Shown in pieces: positions 32,694-43,028 of a DNA stretch of 64,000 nucleotides. Origin of the DNA: JAFCUW01 sp049898325 (GTDB lineage Bacteria; Pseudomonadota; Gammaproteobacteria; Burkholderiales; Burkholderiaceae_D); contig NZ_JAFCXL010000015.1 of assembly GCF_049898325.1 (NCBI RefSeq), positions 1 through 64,000 of the forward strand, written 5' to 3'. The notes under the pieces were generated by a model. That model was not told the origin of the DNA and did not search any database. It was given only the letters and a program-made list of their open reading frames with translations. Position 1 is the stretch's first letter; every line of letters begins with the position of its first letter. The position numbers were made by a program, and so were the translations under genes.

Positions 32694-33134
32694 ATGGACA
32701 GCCATCACAACAAGCAACTGGTCATGCAGGCGTACGGGCTCTACAGCCAAGGCGACATCAAGGGCGTGCTCGACCTGTGCACCGACCAGGTCTGCTGGAC
32801 CAGCGCCGACATCGCGCAGGTGCCGTTTTCCGGCACGTATCACGGCCGCTACGAGGTGGGCGAGTTTTTCGCTAGCCTGGCCGGCAATATGGACACCGTG
32901 CACTTCACGCCCCGCGACTTCATTGCCGAGGGCGACAAGGTGGTGGTGACGGGGACGGCCCACTGGCACGTCAAGTCCACCGGCGCCGACTTCGGCAGCG
33001 ACTGGGTGCACGTATTTACCGTGCGCGACGACAAGATCACCCGCTTCGAGCAGTACACCGACACGGCGGCGGCGCAGGCGGCGTTTCGCGGCGCGCCGGC
33101 AGCGCAAGCGGGCGCCCCCGCACTGCACCATTGA
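32694..33134 (+). CDS. SnoaL-like / NTF2-fold protein
   Basis: A 146-residue small protein with the ketosteroid isomerase-like pattern: YGLYSQGDIKGVLDLCTDQVCW, GTYHGRYEVGEFFASL, VVVTGTAHWHVKSTG and DDKITRFEQYTDT. AGGAGA precedes the ATG. No catalytic role can be assigned. The C-terminal Ala-rich tail is poorly conserved in such proteins. It is followed by a terminator. Confidence 0.8.
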   Translation: MDSHHNKQLVMQAYGLYSQGDIKGVLDLCTDQVCWTSADIAQVPFSGTYHGRYEVGEFFASLAGNMDTVHFTPRDFIAEGDKVVVTGTAHWHVKSTGADFGSDWVHVFTVRDDKITRFEQYTDTAAAQAAFRGAPAAQAGAPALHH

Positions 33135-33152
33135 GTTCGCAGTCCGTAAACT

Positions 33153-33182
33153 AAAAAAGGGGACTGGCAGTCCCCCTTTTTT
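33153..33182. terminator. Bidirectional terminator
   Basis: The stem GGGGACT/AGTCCCC with loop GGC is flanked by A6 and T6. It lies between the convergent SnoaL-like gene and iorAB and can serve both. Confidence 0.85.
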
Positions 33183-33184
33183 GT

Positions 33185-36100
33185 TTATGCCGCGTGGCTG
33201 GCCGCCGGGGCGAGCCCGAAGCTCTCCAGCAGGGCCGCCTCGCGCGCCTTGGCCGCGCGCAGGTGGCGCTCCTTCACGTGCCCATAGCCGCGGATATCTT
33301 CCGGAATACTGGCAATGGCCACCGCCTGCGCCAGGTTGTCGGCGGTCAGCTTCGGCAACAGCGCGCCGATGGTCTGGCGATACTCGCCGATCAGGGCGCG
33401 TTCCATGCGGCGCTCGGCCGTGTAGCCGAACACATCCAGGGCGCCGCCCCGCAAGCCCTTCATTTTCGCCATCAGGCCGAAGGCCTTCATCATCCACGGT
33501 CCGAACGCCTGCTTGACCAGGTGGCCTTCCTTGTCATGCTTGGCAAACAGGGGCGGCGCCAGGTGAAAGTGCAAGGTGACATCGCCTTCGAACATATTGG
33601 CGATTTTTTCCTTGAAGGCGCCATCGGTGTAGAGGCGCGCCACCTCGTACTCGTCCTTGTAGGCCATCAGCTTGTAGAAATACCGGGCCACCGCTTCGCC
33701 CAGGCGGGTGCTGCTGCCCAGTTGCGCCTCGGCGGCGCGCACCTGGTCGACGAAGCCCTTGTACTGCTCGGCGTAGTGCACGTCCTGGTAGGCCGTGAGC
33801 AATTCGACGCGGCGCTTGACGAGATCGTCGACGCTCTGGGTTTTCTTGAATGCGATCACCTTGGCCGGCGTCGTCATTTTTACCAGCGGCGCCAGGTCGT
33901 GGGCGGCGCTGCGGCCCCAGGCGAAGGCAGCCTTGTTGAACGGCACCGACACGCCATTGAGGTCGATGGCGGTCAGGATCGACGCTTCCGTCAAGGGCAC
34001 GTGGCCCTTTTGCCAGGCAAAGCCCAGCATGAACATATTGGTGGCGATCGAGTCGCCCATCAGGCTCGTGGCGATGCGGCCCGCATCGATGAAGTCGACG
34101 TTCGGCGCGCCGCAGGCCTTGACGATTTCACTTTGCGCGCTGGCGCCGGGGAATTGCCAGTCCGGGTTCTTGACGAAGGCCGCCGTCGACGAGCCCGTCG
34201 AATTGATGGCGGCAAAGGTGCGCCCTTCTCCCATGCGCGAGAGGGCGTCGCGGCTGGCGGTGACGATCAGGTCGCAACCGATGACCAGGTTGGCGCTGCC
34301 CGTGCCGACGCGGGTCGAGTGCAGGTCGGCTTGCTTGTCGGCCAGGCGCACGTGCGACATCACGGGACCGCCCTTCTGGGCCAGCCCGCTCATGTCGAGC
34401 ACGATGGCGCCCTTGCCTTCGACGTGGGCGGCCATGGCGAGGATTTGCCCCACCGTGACCACGCCGGTGCCGCCGATGCCGGTAATGAGAATGCCGTACG
34501 GCTCCGCCGTACTGTGAAGCACGGGCGACGGCAGGCTCGGCGGCGTCGCGTCAAGCGTCGCGGCGGCCGCTTTCTTCGGCTTTTTCAGCGCGCCCCCTTC
34601 GACCGTGACGAAGCTGGGGCAGAACCCGCTGACGCAGGAAAAATCCTTGTTGCACGAGGACTGGTTGATCTGGCGCTTGCGCCCCAGTTCCGTTTCCAGT
34701 GGCTCCACCGACAGGCAGTTCGACTGCACCGAGCAATCGCCGCAGCCTTCGCAGACGGCCTCGTTGATGACGGCGCGCTTGGCCGGGTCGGGGTATTCGC
34801 CTTTTTTCCGGCGGCGCCGTTTTTCCGACGCGCAGGTCTGGTCGTAGATCATGGCCGACACGCCCGGGCAGTCGCGCAGTTCGCGCTGCACGTCCATCAG
34901 TTCGCTGCGGTGACGCACGGTGACGCCTTCGGCCCATTTATAGTCGGCGCCGTATTTTTCCGGTTCGTCGGTGACGACGATGATGGGGCCGACGCCTTCG
35001 GCGGCGATCTGGCGGCTGATCATGCCGGGGTCGAGCGGGCCGTCGAACTCCTGCCCGCCCGTCATGGCGACGGCGTCGTTGAACAGGATTTTATAGGTGA
35101 TGTTGACCTTGGCGGAGACGGCCGCGCGGATCGCCAGGATGCCCGAGTGGAAATAGGTGCCGTCGCCCAGGTTGGTAAACACGTGCTTTTCGTTGGTGAA
35201 CGGCGCCTGCCCCACCCAGGTGACGCCTTCGGCGCCCATGTGGGTAAACGTCGACGTTTCCCGATCCATCCACAGCACCATGTAGTGGCAGCCGATGCCG
35301 GCCAGCGCGCGCGAGCCTTCGGGCACCTTGGTCGAGGAATTGTGCGGGCAGCCCGAGCAGAAATACGGGGTACGGTCGGTGTCCGGATTGGGCTTGGCGC
35401 TGACGTTCTTGAGCACCAGCTCTTTCGCTTCCAGGAAGGCGATGCGTTCCTGCACGCGCTGCGCGACGGGGTGGCCGGCGCAGTAGTGCGAAATGCGGCT
35501 GGCGATGGCGCGCGCGATCAGCGCCGGGTTCAGCTCGTACGTGGCCGGCAGCAGCCAGTCGCCGTGGCCGGCGGCGCCCTTGTTGTGCCATTCGCCCGTG
35601 TCGTCGAACTTGCCCACCACGCGGGGGCGCTGGCCGTCGGGCAGGTTGTACAACTCTTCTTTCAGGGCGTACTCGAGGATCTGGCGCTTTTCTTCGACCA
35701 CCAGGATCTCGTCGAGGCCCTGGGCGAACGCGTGCACGCCGTCCGCTTCCAGCGGCCAGGTCATGCCGATTTTATACAGGCGGATGCCGATGTCGGCGGC
35801 GGCCTGCTCGTCGATGCCCAGGTCGGCCAGCGCCTGGCGCGTGTCGAGGTAGCTCTTGCCGGCGGTGATGATGCCGATCTTCGGGGTCGGGCTGTCCCAG
35901 ATGATCTTGTTGAGTTTGTTGACGCGCGCGTATTCGAGCGCCGCGTACCACTTGTAATTGTTCATCCGGACTTCCTGGTCCAGGATGGCGTCCGGCCAGC
36001 GGATGTTCAGGCCGCCTGCCGGCATGTCGAAACTGGTCGGGGTGACGATCTGCACGCGCTCGGGGTCGAAGTCGACCACGGCGCCCGACTCGATGATGTC

Positions 36101-36745
36101 GGTGACGCACTTCATGGCCACCCACAGGCCCGTGTAGCGGCTCATAGCCCAGGCGTGCAGGCCGTAGTCGATGTATTCCTGCACCGACGACGGGTACAGC
36201 ACGGGGATGCCGCAGGCGGTGAGGATGTGGTCGGACTGGTGCGCGGTGGAGGACGACTTGGCCGCATGGTCGTCGCCGGCCAGGATGACGACGCCGCCGA
36301 ACTTGGCGCTGCCCGCATTGTTGCCGTGCTTGAACACGTCGCCGCAGCGGTCGACGCCGGGGCCCTTGCCGTACCACATCGAGAACACGCCGTCGTACTT
36401 GGCGTCCTTGAACAGATTGCTCTGCTGGGTGCCCCAGACGGCGGTGGCCGCCAGGTCTTCATTCAGGCCCGGCTGAAAATGGACGTTGTGCGCGTCGAGG
36501 TATTTCTTGGCCTTGACGGCCGTCATGTCGACCGAGGTGACGGGCGAACCGCGGTAGCCTGTGATGTAGCCGGCCGTGTTCAGTCCCGCCTGGCGGTCGC
36601 GCTCCTGCTGCATCATGGGCAGGCGGATCAGGGCCTGGGTGCCGGTCATGAAGGCGCGGCCGCGCTCGAGCGTCCATTTGTCGTTGAGCGAAATCGCGTG
36701 CGGCGGCTGGGGGTCGAGCCGGGCGTGGTCGAGGGGTGCGTTCAT
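33185..36745 (-). CDS. Indolepyruvate ferredoxin oxidoreductase, fused alpha and gamma/beta subunits
   Basis: An 1186-residue fusion. The N-terminal half is the IorA-like ThDP-dependent part (GYRGSPVTSVD, FSMWYGKGPGVDR, NLGDGTYFHSG for ThDP). An iron-sulfur region follows (NEAVCEGCGDCSVQSNCLS...SSCNKDFSCVSGFCPSF, about residues 680-740). The C-terminal part is IorB-like (GILITGIGGTGVVTVGQILA, about 775). It oxidatively decarboxylates arylpyruvates such as indolepyruvate to acyl-CoA. It lies directly after hppD in the same direction, so aromatic 2-oxoacids from Phe, Tyr and Trp are the likely substrates. Confidence 0.92.
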   Translation of the reverse strand: MNAPLDHARLDPQPPHAISLNDKWTLERGRAFMTGTQALIRLPMMQQERDRQAGLNTAGYITGYRGSPVTSVDMTAVKAKKYLDAHNVHFQPGLNEDLAATAVWGTQQSNLFKDAKYDGVFSMWYGKGPGVDRCGDVFKHGNNAGSAKFGGVVILAGDDHAAKSSSTAHQSDHILTACGIPVLYPSSVQEYIDYGLHAWAMSRYTGLWVAMKCVTDIIESGAVVDFDPERVQIVTPTSFDMPAGGLNIRWPDAILDQEVRMNNYKWYAALEYARVNKLNKIIWDSPTPKIGIITAGKSYLDTRQALADLGIDEQAAADIGIRLYKIGMTWPLEADGVHAFAQGLDEILVVEEKRQILEYALKEELYNLPDGQRPRVVGKFDDTGEWHNKGAAGHGDWLLPATYELNPALIARAIASRISHYCAGHPVAQRVQERIAFLEAKELVLKNVSAKPNPDTDRTPYFCSGCPHNSSTKVPEGSRALAGIGCHYMVLWMDRETSTFTHMGAEGVTWVGQAPFTNEKHVFTNLGDGTYFHSGILAIRAAVSAKVNITYKILFNDAVAMTGGQEFDGPLDPGMISRQIAAEGVGPIIVVTDEPEKYGADYKWAEGVTVRHRSELMDVQRELRDCPGVSAMIYDQTCASEKRRRRKKGEYPDPAKRAVINEAVCEGCGDCSVQSNCLSVEPLETELGRKRQINQSSCNKDFSCVSGFCPSFVTVEGGALKKPKKAAAATLDATPPSLPSPVLHSTAEPYGILITGIGGTGVVTVGQILAMAAHVEGKGAIVLDMSGLAQKGGPVMSHVRLADKQADLHSTRVGTGSANLVIGCDLIVTASRDALSRMGEGRTFAAINSTGSSTAAFVKNPDWQFPGASAQSEIVKACGAPNVDFIDAGRIATSLMGDSIATNMFMLGFAWQKGHVPLTEASILTAIDLNGVSVPFNKAAFAWGRSAAHDLAPLVKMTTPAKVIAFKKTQSVDDLVKRRVELLTAYQDVHYAEQYKGFVDQVRAAEAQLGSSTRLGEAVARYFYKLMAYKDEYEVARLYTDGAFKEKIANMFEGDVTLHFHLAPPLFAKHDKEGHLVKQAFGPWMMKAFGLMAKMKGLRGGALDVFGYTAERRMERALIGEYRQTIGALLPKLTADNLAQAVAIASIPEDIRGYGHVKERHLRAAKAREAALLESFGLAPAASHAA

Positions 36746-36786
36746 GGGGTCTTGTCTCCGTGCTGCTTTTTATTGTGGTCTGCTAT

Positions 36787-37902
<1,116 letters not shown>

Positions 37903-37949
37903 GCGTGTCTCCTGTTTTTGTAGGGCACAGTATAGTCCCGCAGGTCCGG

Positions 37950-37999
37950 CATTAAATTTCAAACCATGGCCGCCAATGGGTCATCGACGCCATTAAATT
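37950..37999. promoter_or_regulatory. Paired CATTAAATT repeats in the hppD / Lrp-type regulator intergenic region
   Basis: Two direct copies of CATTAAATT start at 37950 and 37991, 41 bases apart, about four helical turns. They lie between divergent hppD and the Lrp/AsnC gene and could be the regulator's binding sites. A TATACT -10-like element for hppD lies next to them on the minus strand (37930-37935). Binding is an inference. Confidence 0.45.
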
Positions 38000-38027
38000 G
38001 CGTAAAATAGCTAAAAATGGAGGAAAT

Positions 38028-38540
38028 ATGCCCAAAATTGAGCTTGATAAAACAGATCGCAAAATCCTCGCCATCTTGCAGGCGGACGGCCGGGCGTCCA
38101 ATCAGGATGTTGCCGATGCCGTCAGCCTGTCGCCCTCGCCGTGCCTGCGGCGCATCAAGCGGCTCGAGGAAGCGGGCGTGATCCGCCAGTACGTCGCCCT
38201 GCTCGAGCCCACCCAGATCGGACTGGGATTGCTGGCCTACGTCAACGTGCGGCTGGAAAAACACAAGGAAGGCGCCAGCGCCAACGCGGCCGGGGCGCGC
38301 CGCACCTCCAGTTCGCCCCATGCCGATTTTGCCGATTCCGTCGACGGCTGGCCGGAAGTGGTGGCCTGCTATGCGATGACGGGAGAAATGGATTACCTGT
38401 TGCGCGTGCACGTCGAAGACATGGAGCACTTTTCCAGGTTCATGATGAAAACGCTGCTGATCCACCCGTCGGTGGCGGATGTGAAGTCCAGTTTTGCCTT
38501 GCAGCGCATCAAGGACACCACCGCCCTGCCACTGTTGTAA
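38028..38540 (+). CDS. Lrp/AsnC-family transcriptional regulator
   Basis: A 170-residue protein with an N-terminal helix-turn-helix (KTDRKILAILQADGRASNQDVADAVSLSPSPCLRRIKRLE) and a C-terminal RAM ligand domain (VACYAMTGEMDYLLRVHVEDMEHF). GGAGG precedes ATG 38028. Between the two domains a stretch rich in Ala, Ser and Arg (about residues 80-100) makes the linker longer than usual. Divergent placement from hppD suggests that it controls aromatic amino acid degradation. Confidence 0.9.
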   Translation: MPKIELDKTDRKILAILQADGRASNQDVADAVSLSPSPCLRRIKRLEEAGVIRQYVALLEPTQIGLGLLAYVNVRLEKHKEGASANAAGARRTSSSPHADFADSVDGWPEVVACYAMTGEMDYLLRVHVEDMEHFSRFMMKTLLIHPSVADVKSSFALQRIKDTTALPLL

Positions 38541-38548
38541 GGTGCGCC

Positions 38549-39217
38549 CTAGCGCTCGAACAGCTTGGCGGCGGCGCGGTTGGTGGCCTTGAGCGTGTAG
38601 TCGATGGTGGCGAACTGCTCTTCCAGCGCCTCTTGCATCACCGTGCCCGGGCTGGGCGGCGGCAGGCGCAGGTAGGCGTCCGCTTCGCCGTATTCGCGGT
38701 GGATTTCCATCCCCGCCTTTTTGGCGATGTGCATCATCGTCTGGTTCGACGACAGGCACTGCATGTACAGGGTGTCGACGTCGGCATTGCGGCAGTGAAT
38801 TGCCGCCCGCTGAAACAGCTTCGAGCCGATCCCCTGCCCGCGCGCGATGGCCAGCACCGAGACGCCGAATTCGGCCACCTTTTCCTTCACCGTGACGGGG
38901 TCGGCGCTGCCCTGCTGGGGTTTCGGCGCGAACGCCAGGTGGCCCACCGCGACGAGCTTGAAGACCCGGTTGTAGACGCCATAAATGGTGTCGCGCTCAA
39001 AATTGATCTTGCCGACGTAGGCAATGACTTGCTCGTCCGGCAGCACGGTACCGAAGCGCAGCAGGCGGTCGTCGTTGTTGAGCGACAAAAAATGCTTTCT
39101 CATGCGGAAGCGATCGCGCTCTTCCAGTTGCTTCACGCGCACCGTGGGACGGGCGCGGCCCCACGACAGGCCGGCAAACCAGGCGCCCAGGGGCTTGTCA
39201 AAAAATCGCTTGATCAT
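38549..39217 (-). CDS. GNAT-family N-acetyltransferase
   Basis: A 222-residue protein with an acetyl-CoA binding motif typical of GNAT (FGVSVLAIARGQGIGSKLFQRAA, about residues 115-138). The ATG at 39217 has GGAGG at 5 bases; a longer frame on the same strand reaches into the next gene and is not used. Substrate unknown. It lies 80 bases downstream of the diguanylate cyclase gene. Confidence 0.82.
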   Translation of the reverse strand: MIKRFFDKPLGAWFAGLSWGRARPTVRVKQLEERDRFRMRKHFLSLNNDDRLLRFGTVLPDEQVIAYVGKINFERDTIYGVYNRVFKLVAVGHLAFAPKPQQGSADPVTVKEKVAEFGVSVLAIARGQGIGSKLFQRAAIHCRNADVDTLYMQCLSSNQTMMHIAKKAGMEIHREYGEADAYLRLPPPSPGTVMQEALEEQFATIDYTLKATNRAAAKLFER

Positions 39218-39296
39218 CACGGCCTCCACGGTCATGGTGCACTGCACCAAATTGCTATTGTAGCGCAGCGCGACGCGGTATTGACACTGGCTGACG

Positions 39297-40814
39297 CTAT
39301 CTTGCCACGGTTTTGTCGAACTGCATGTCCGGCCACTGGGCGCGTGCGCTGACAGTGTAGCCCGATTTTCCCGCCTGCTTGGCGGCGTACATGGCGGCAT
39401 CGGCATCGGCCAGCAGGGCCGCCGCACCCCGTGCGGCGCCCGCCTGGCCGTGCGCGCTGCTGATGCCGATGCTGGCCGAGATGGTGATCGGCTTGCCGCC
39501 GGCCTCGTCGATGCTGCCGATCGCGTCCAGGGTCAGCTGGGCGATGCGGCGCGCCGCTTCGGGCGCATTGACCTGCTCGAACATGACGACGAATTCATCG
39601 CCGCCCAGGCGCGCCAGCACGTCTTCCTTGCGCAGGCGCGCGCGCACCCGGCGCGCCACCTCCTGCAGCACCAGGTCGCCGATGCCGTGGCCGTGGGTGT
39701 CGTTGACGGCCTTGAAGCCGTCCAGGTCGAAAAACATCACCACCACGGTGTCGTCGCGGCGGCCGGCACGGATCAGAGCGTGCTCAAGCAGGCGACTTAA
39801 GTAGGCGTAATTGACCAGCCCCGTCAAGCCGTCGTGGTGGGCCAGTTGTTCCAGCTTGGCCGACTGCGCTTCGAGTTCGACGGTGCGCTCGCGCACCCGC
39901 TGCTCGAGCGTGTCGTTGGCTTTCTGCAGGCGCCGGTTGGCGACGTCGAGCAGGCGAAAGGCGCGCAACAGGCGCGCGGCGCCGGCCACCAGCAATAGCA
40001 GCAGCACGCCGGAATAGGCGAACAGCCACAGGCGATAGCGCTGCTTTTGCAGCAGCACTTCATCGAATTCGCGGTTGAACTGGCGGCTCAGGCGGTCCAC
40101 CGCGTCGGCCGTGGCGGTCCTGGCGATGGCCGCTTCCAGGCTGTTTTCCAGCGGCCGCTGGCGCAGCACCACGCGCGTGTGCAACACCAGCGTGTCGATG
40201 CTCTCGCCGATGGCGGGCGAGAAGGCGGCCTTTTGCACCAGCACCGTGCCCAGCGAATTTTCAATGCGCGCGCCCAGCGCCGCGTCGGGTACCAGGTTAA
40301 AGCGCAGGATATCGGCCAGCAGGGCGTTGAGGGCGCCGTCCAGCGCCAGCACGGTGCGGCTGGGCGCCAGCGCCCCTTCGATGCCCGTCAGCTCCGTCTT
40401 CATTTGCGTGATCAGGGGCGGCAGCACGGCCAGCGACTCGCGCAACAGGGCGTTGCCGCCCTTGAACAGGCCCACCAGGCGCTGCTTTTCCTGCAAGGCC
40501 GCCTGCATGCGCACGTAGGCGCGCGCGGTGGCGGCGTCGCGCGTCATCGACAGCGAAACGCCCAGCTTGCGTTCGAGTTCCTGCATGCGCGGCAAGGTGC
40601 TGTCGAGCGCGCGCGCGCCCGTGTCGAGCCCGATGCGGGCGCGCCAGATGTTGGCGTTCCACTCGGCGTCGAGCTTTTCCAGCTCGCGCACATCGAGCAT
40701 GACCTGGTTCTGCGCGCCCAGGTCCACCGCCGTGGTGCGGCTGAACAGGAACACCAGCAACACGGACAGTACCAGCAACAGCAACGCCAGCCCCAAGCGG
40801 CGGCGCGCGCTCAT
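39297..40814 (-). CDS. Membrane diguanylate cyclase (GGDEF)
   Basis: A 505-residue protein: transmembrane helix at about 7-26, a periplasmic helical DAHL-like sensor domain (about 30-260), a second transmembrane helix (about 265-285), a short coiled coil, and a GGDEF domain (about 325-490). The active site is intact (RLGGDEF). An RxxD inhibitory site (RKED) lies five residues before it, so product inhibition is expected. It makes c-di-GMP from two GTP. ATG 40814 with AGGTG is preferred over GTG 40823. Confidence 0.9.
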   Translation of the reverse strand: MSARRRLGLALLLLVLSVLLVFLFSRTTAVDLGAQNQVMLDVRELEKLDAEWNANIWRARIGLDTGARALDSTLPRMQELERKLGVSLSMTRDAATARAYVRMQAALQEKQRLVGLFKGGNALLRESLAVLPPLITQMKTELTGIEGALAPSRTVLALDGALNALLADILRFNLVPDAALGARIENSLGTVLVQKAAFSPAIGESIDTLVLHTRVVLRQRPLENSLEAAIARTATADAVDRLSRQFNREFDEVLLQKQRYRLWLFAYSGVLLLLLVAGAARLLRAFRLLDVANRRLQKANDTLEQRVRERTVELEAQSAKLEQLAHHDGLTGLVNYAYLSRLLEHALIRAGRRDDTVVVMFFDLDGFKAVNDTHGHGIGDLVLQEVARRVRARLRKEDVLARLGGDEFVVMFEQVNAPEAARRIAQLTLDAIGSIDEAGGKPITISASIGISSAHGQAGAARGAAALLADADAAMYAAKQAGKSGYTVSARAQWPDMQFDKTVAR

Positions 40815-40916
40815 GGCGCGCACCTGGAAACGGGTAAATCGACTGGCATCATGCTCGGCTCTCCCTGCTGAGTCGGAAGTTCACCTTAGCAGCCAACGAT
40901 AATTGCCGCGTGGATA

Positions 40917-40943
40917 CTTACGTCTGCTTACGTCTGCTTACGG
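40917..40943. repeat. 10-bp tandem repeat at the cca stop codon
   Basis: CTTACGTCTG occurs twice in tandem (40917-40936), followed by CTTACGG. The repeat overlaps the cca stop codon (40938-40940), so slippage could move the end of the frame. Confidence 0.8.
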
Positions 40944-42233
40944 TTGGCTTGCCGCTTGATCATCGTTGTGATCAAGAACACCAGCGTCGGCCAGCAGGCC
41001 GGGGCGCGCCCGCTTGAGCGCCGCCACGCGCGCCGCGTGGACCGCGTCGCCGATGCGCTGGGGGCGCTCGGCATAGCGGGCGGCGACGGCGCCGGCATCA
41101 ACGGCGCGCACCACCTCGAGGGCGGCGGCCAGATAGGATGCCTGCGGATAGGGCCGGCTGGCGAAGACGGCCGCCTGCGCGGCGTCGGCGCCGCGGCCGC
41201 GGTAGTCGCATTCGGCCGCCCGCAACATCTGCGCAAACCGGGCCGGCTTGCGCAAGCCATCGCAGCGTTCGAACAGGGTCACCAGGGTGTTGGCGCGCAG
41301 CAGCAGCGCCTGGCCCAGGTTGCCGTGCTCGCGCGCCGTCATCAGGGCCAGGTCGCGGCACTCGTTGGGCACTTTTAAACGCGCGCACACGGCGGCGATC
41401 AGGGGCAGCCCCAGGCCTTCGTGGCCGTGGTGGGCGGGCCAGTCGGCCGCCGGCGTGGCGCCCTTGCCCAGGTCGTGCATGAGGGCGGCGAAACGCACGG
41501 GCAGCTCGAGCTGCGCGCTGGCCGCGTAATCGATCACCAGCATCATGTGGGCGCCCGTGTCGACTTCCGGGTGGTGCAGGGGCGGTTGCGGCACGCCCCA
41601 CAGGGCATCGAGCTCGGGCATGATGCGCGCCAGCGCGCCGCACTCGCGCAACACGGCCAGCATGCGCGACGGCGCCGCTTCCATGAGGCCGCGGGCAATT
41701 TCCTGCCACACCCGTTCCGGCACCAGCGCATCGACCTCGCCCGCATCGACCATGCTGCGCATGAGCGCCATGGTGGCCGGCGCCACCGTGAAGTCGGCGA
41801 AGCGGGCGGCGAAGCGGGCCAGGCGCAGGATGCGCACGGGGTCTTCCGCGAACGCGGGCGAGACGTGGCGGAAAATCCGCGCCTGCAGGTCGGCCTGGCC
41901 GCCGAAGGGGTCGGTCAGGCTGCCGTCTTCGCCACGGGCGATGGCGTTGATGGTCAGGTCGCGCCGCACCAGGTCGTCTTCGAGGGTGACCTCGGGCGAA
42001 GTGTGGAATACAAAGCCGTGGTAGCCGGGCGCGGTTTTGCGCTCGGTGCGCGCCAGCGCGTATTCTTCGTGCGTGTCAGGGTGCAGGAACACGGGGAAAT
42101 CCTTGCCCACCGGCCGGAAGCCCTGCGCCACCATCTGTTCGGGGGTGGCGCCCACCACCACCCAGTCGCGGTCGGCGACGGCGCGCCCCAGCAGCGCGTC
42201 GCGCACGGCGCCGCCGACAATATATGTTTTCAT
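40938..42233 (-). CDS. cca: Multifunctional CCA-adding enzyme with HD domain
   Basis: A 431-residue tRNA nucleotidyltransferase adds or repairs the 3' CCA end of tRNA. The nucleotidyltransferase motif is YIVGGAVRDALLGR...DRDWVVVGA at the N-terminus, and DLVRRDLTINAIA and EDPVRILRLARFAAR follow. A C-terminal HD domain (FAALMHDLGKG) gives the phosphohydrolase activities seen in long-form gammaproteobacterial and betaproteobacterial enzymes. The last residues run through a tandem repeat. Confidence 0.95.
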   Translation of the reverse strand: MKTYIVGGAVRDALLGRAVADRDWVVVGATPEQMVAQGFRPVGKDFPVFLHPDTHEEYALARTERKTAPGYHGFVFHTSPEVTLEDDLVRRDLTINAIARGEDGSLTDPFGGQADLQARIFRHVSPAFAEDPVRILRLARFAARFADFTVAPATMALMRSMVDAGEVDALVPERVWQEIARGLMEAAPSRMLAVLRECGALARIMPELDALWGVPQPPLHHPEVDTGAHMMLVIDYAASAQLELPVRFAALMHDLGKGATPAADWPAHHGHEGLGLPLIAAVCARLKVPNECRDLALMTAREHGNLGQALLLRANTLVTLFERCDGLRKPARFAQMLRAAECDYRGRGADAAQAAVFASRPYPQASYLAAALEVVRAVDAGAVAARYAERPQRIGDAVHAARVAALKRARPGLLADAGVLDHNDDQAASQP

Positions 42234-42251
42234 CAGGACAGTCCGTGCCGC

Positions 42252-42968
42252 TCAGTCGGGCAGCGCGGCGTCATGGTCGTCGGCGCGGTCCGTCTCGGCC
42301 AGCGCTTCGCGCATCCAGCGCGCCACCGCCGGGTGGTTTTCCACCCGTTCGCAATAGGCCTGCAGGGCCGGCGCCAGCGACACGCCGTAAGTCTTAAAGC
42401 GCATCACGACGGGCGCAAAAAAGGCGTCGGCGATGGAGAAGGCGCCGAACAGGAAGTCGTGGTGGCCGAAGCGCGACAGGCACTCTTCCCAGATTTCGCA
42501 GATGCGGCCGATATCGCCCTGTGCTTCGGCGGTGCGGCCGCGCCCTGGCAGGCGGGCCTTCAGATTCATCGGCATGGCGCTGCGCAGGCCGGAAAAGCCC
42601 GAATGCATCTCGGCGCTGACGGCGCGCGCCATGGCGCGCGTGGCGACGTCGCTGGGCCACAGTTGCAGGTCGGGGAACTGTTCGGCGACGTATTCGCAGA
42701 TGGCCAGGCTGTCCCAGATGGTGATGTCGCCGGCGATGAGCACGGGCACGCGGCCGGCGCCGGAATAGGCGGCGATGCGGGCGGCCGTGTCGGGCTGGTC
42801 GAGCAGTACCGTCACTTCGGTGAACGCAATGCCGAAGGCGGTCAGCGCCACCCAGGGCCGCATCGACCACGACGAATAATTCTTGTTGCCAATGATCAGG
42901 GTCAGCCCCGGCTGGCGGGCCCGTTCAAGTGTTTGCGACAGGGACGGATCGAGTTCGGTGGTCTGCAT
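42252..42968 (-). CDS. Glutathione S-transferase-like protein
   Basis: A 238-residue protein with a thioredoxin-fold N-terminal domain (NKNYSSWSMRPWVAL, GRVPVLIAGDITIWDSLAICEYVAEQFP) and an all-helical C-terminal domain. The SSWSMRPW motif, with Ser in the active site, is typical of a proteobacterial GST subgroup. The frame extends upstream to a TTG at 42986, but ATG 42968 is preferred. The natural substrate is unknown. It lies 18 bases before cca on the same strand. Confidence 0.88.
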   Translation of the reverse strand: MQTTELDPSLSQTLERARQPGLTLIIGNKNYSSWSMRPWVALTAFGIAFTEVTVLLDQPDTAARIAAYSGAGRVPVLIAGDITIWDSLAICEYVAEQFPDLQLWPSDVATRAMARAVSAEMHSGFSGLRSAMPMNLKARLPGRGRTAEAQGDIGRICEIWEECLSRFGHHDFLFGAFSIADAFFAPVVMRFKTYGVSLAPALQAYCERVENHPAVARWMREALAETDRADDHDAALPD

Positions 42969-43028
42969 GGTCGGGGGCAATTTCAATGAAATTAAATAAA
43001 ATAAAACCGGTGCGACAGGCGGGCCGTG

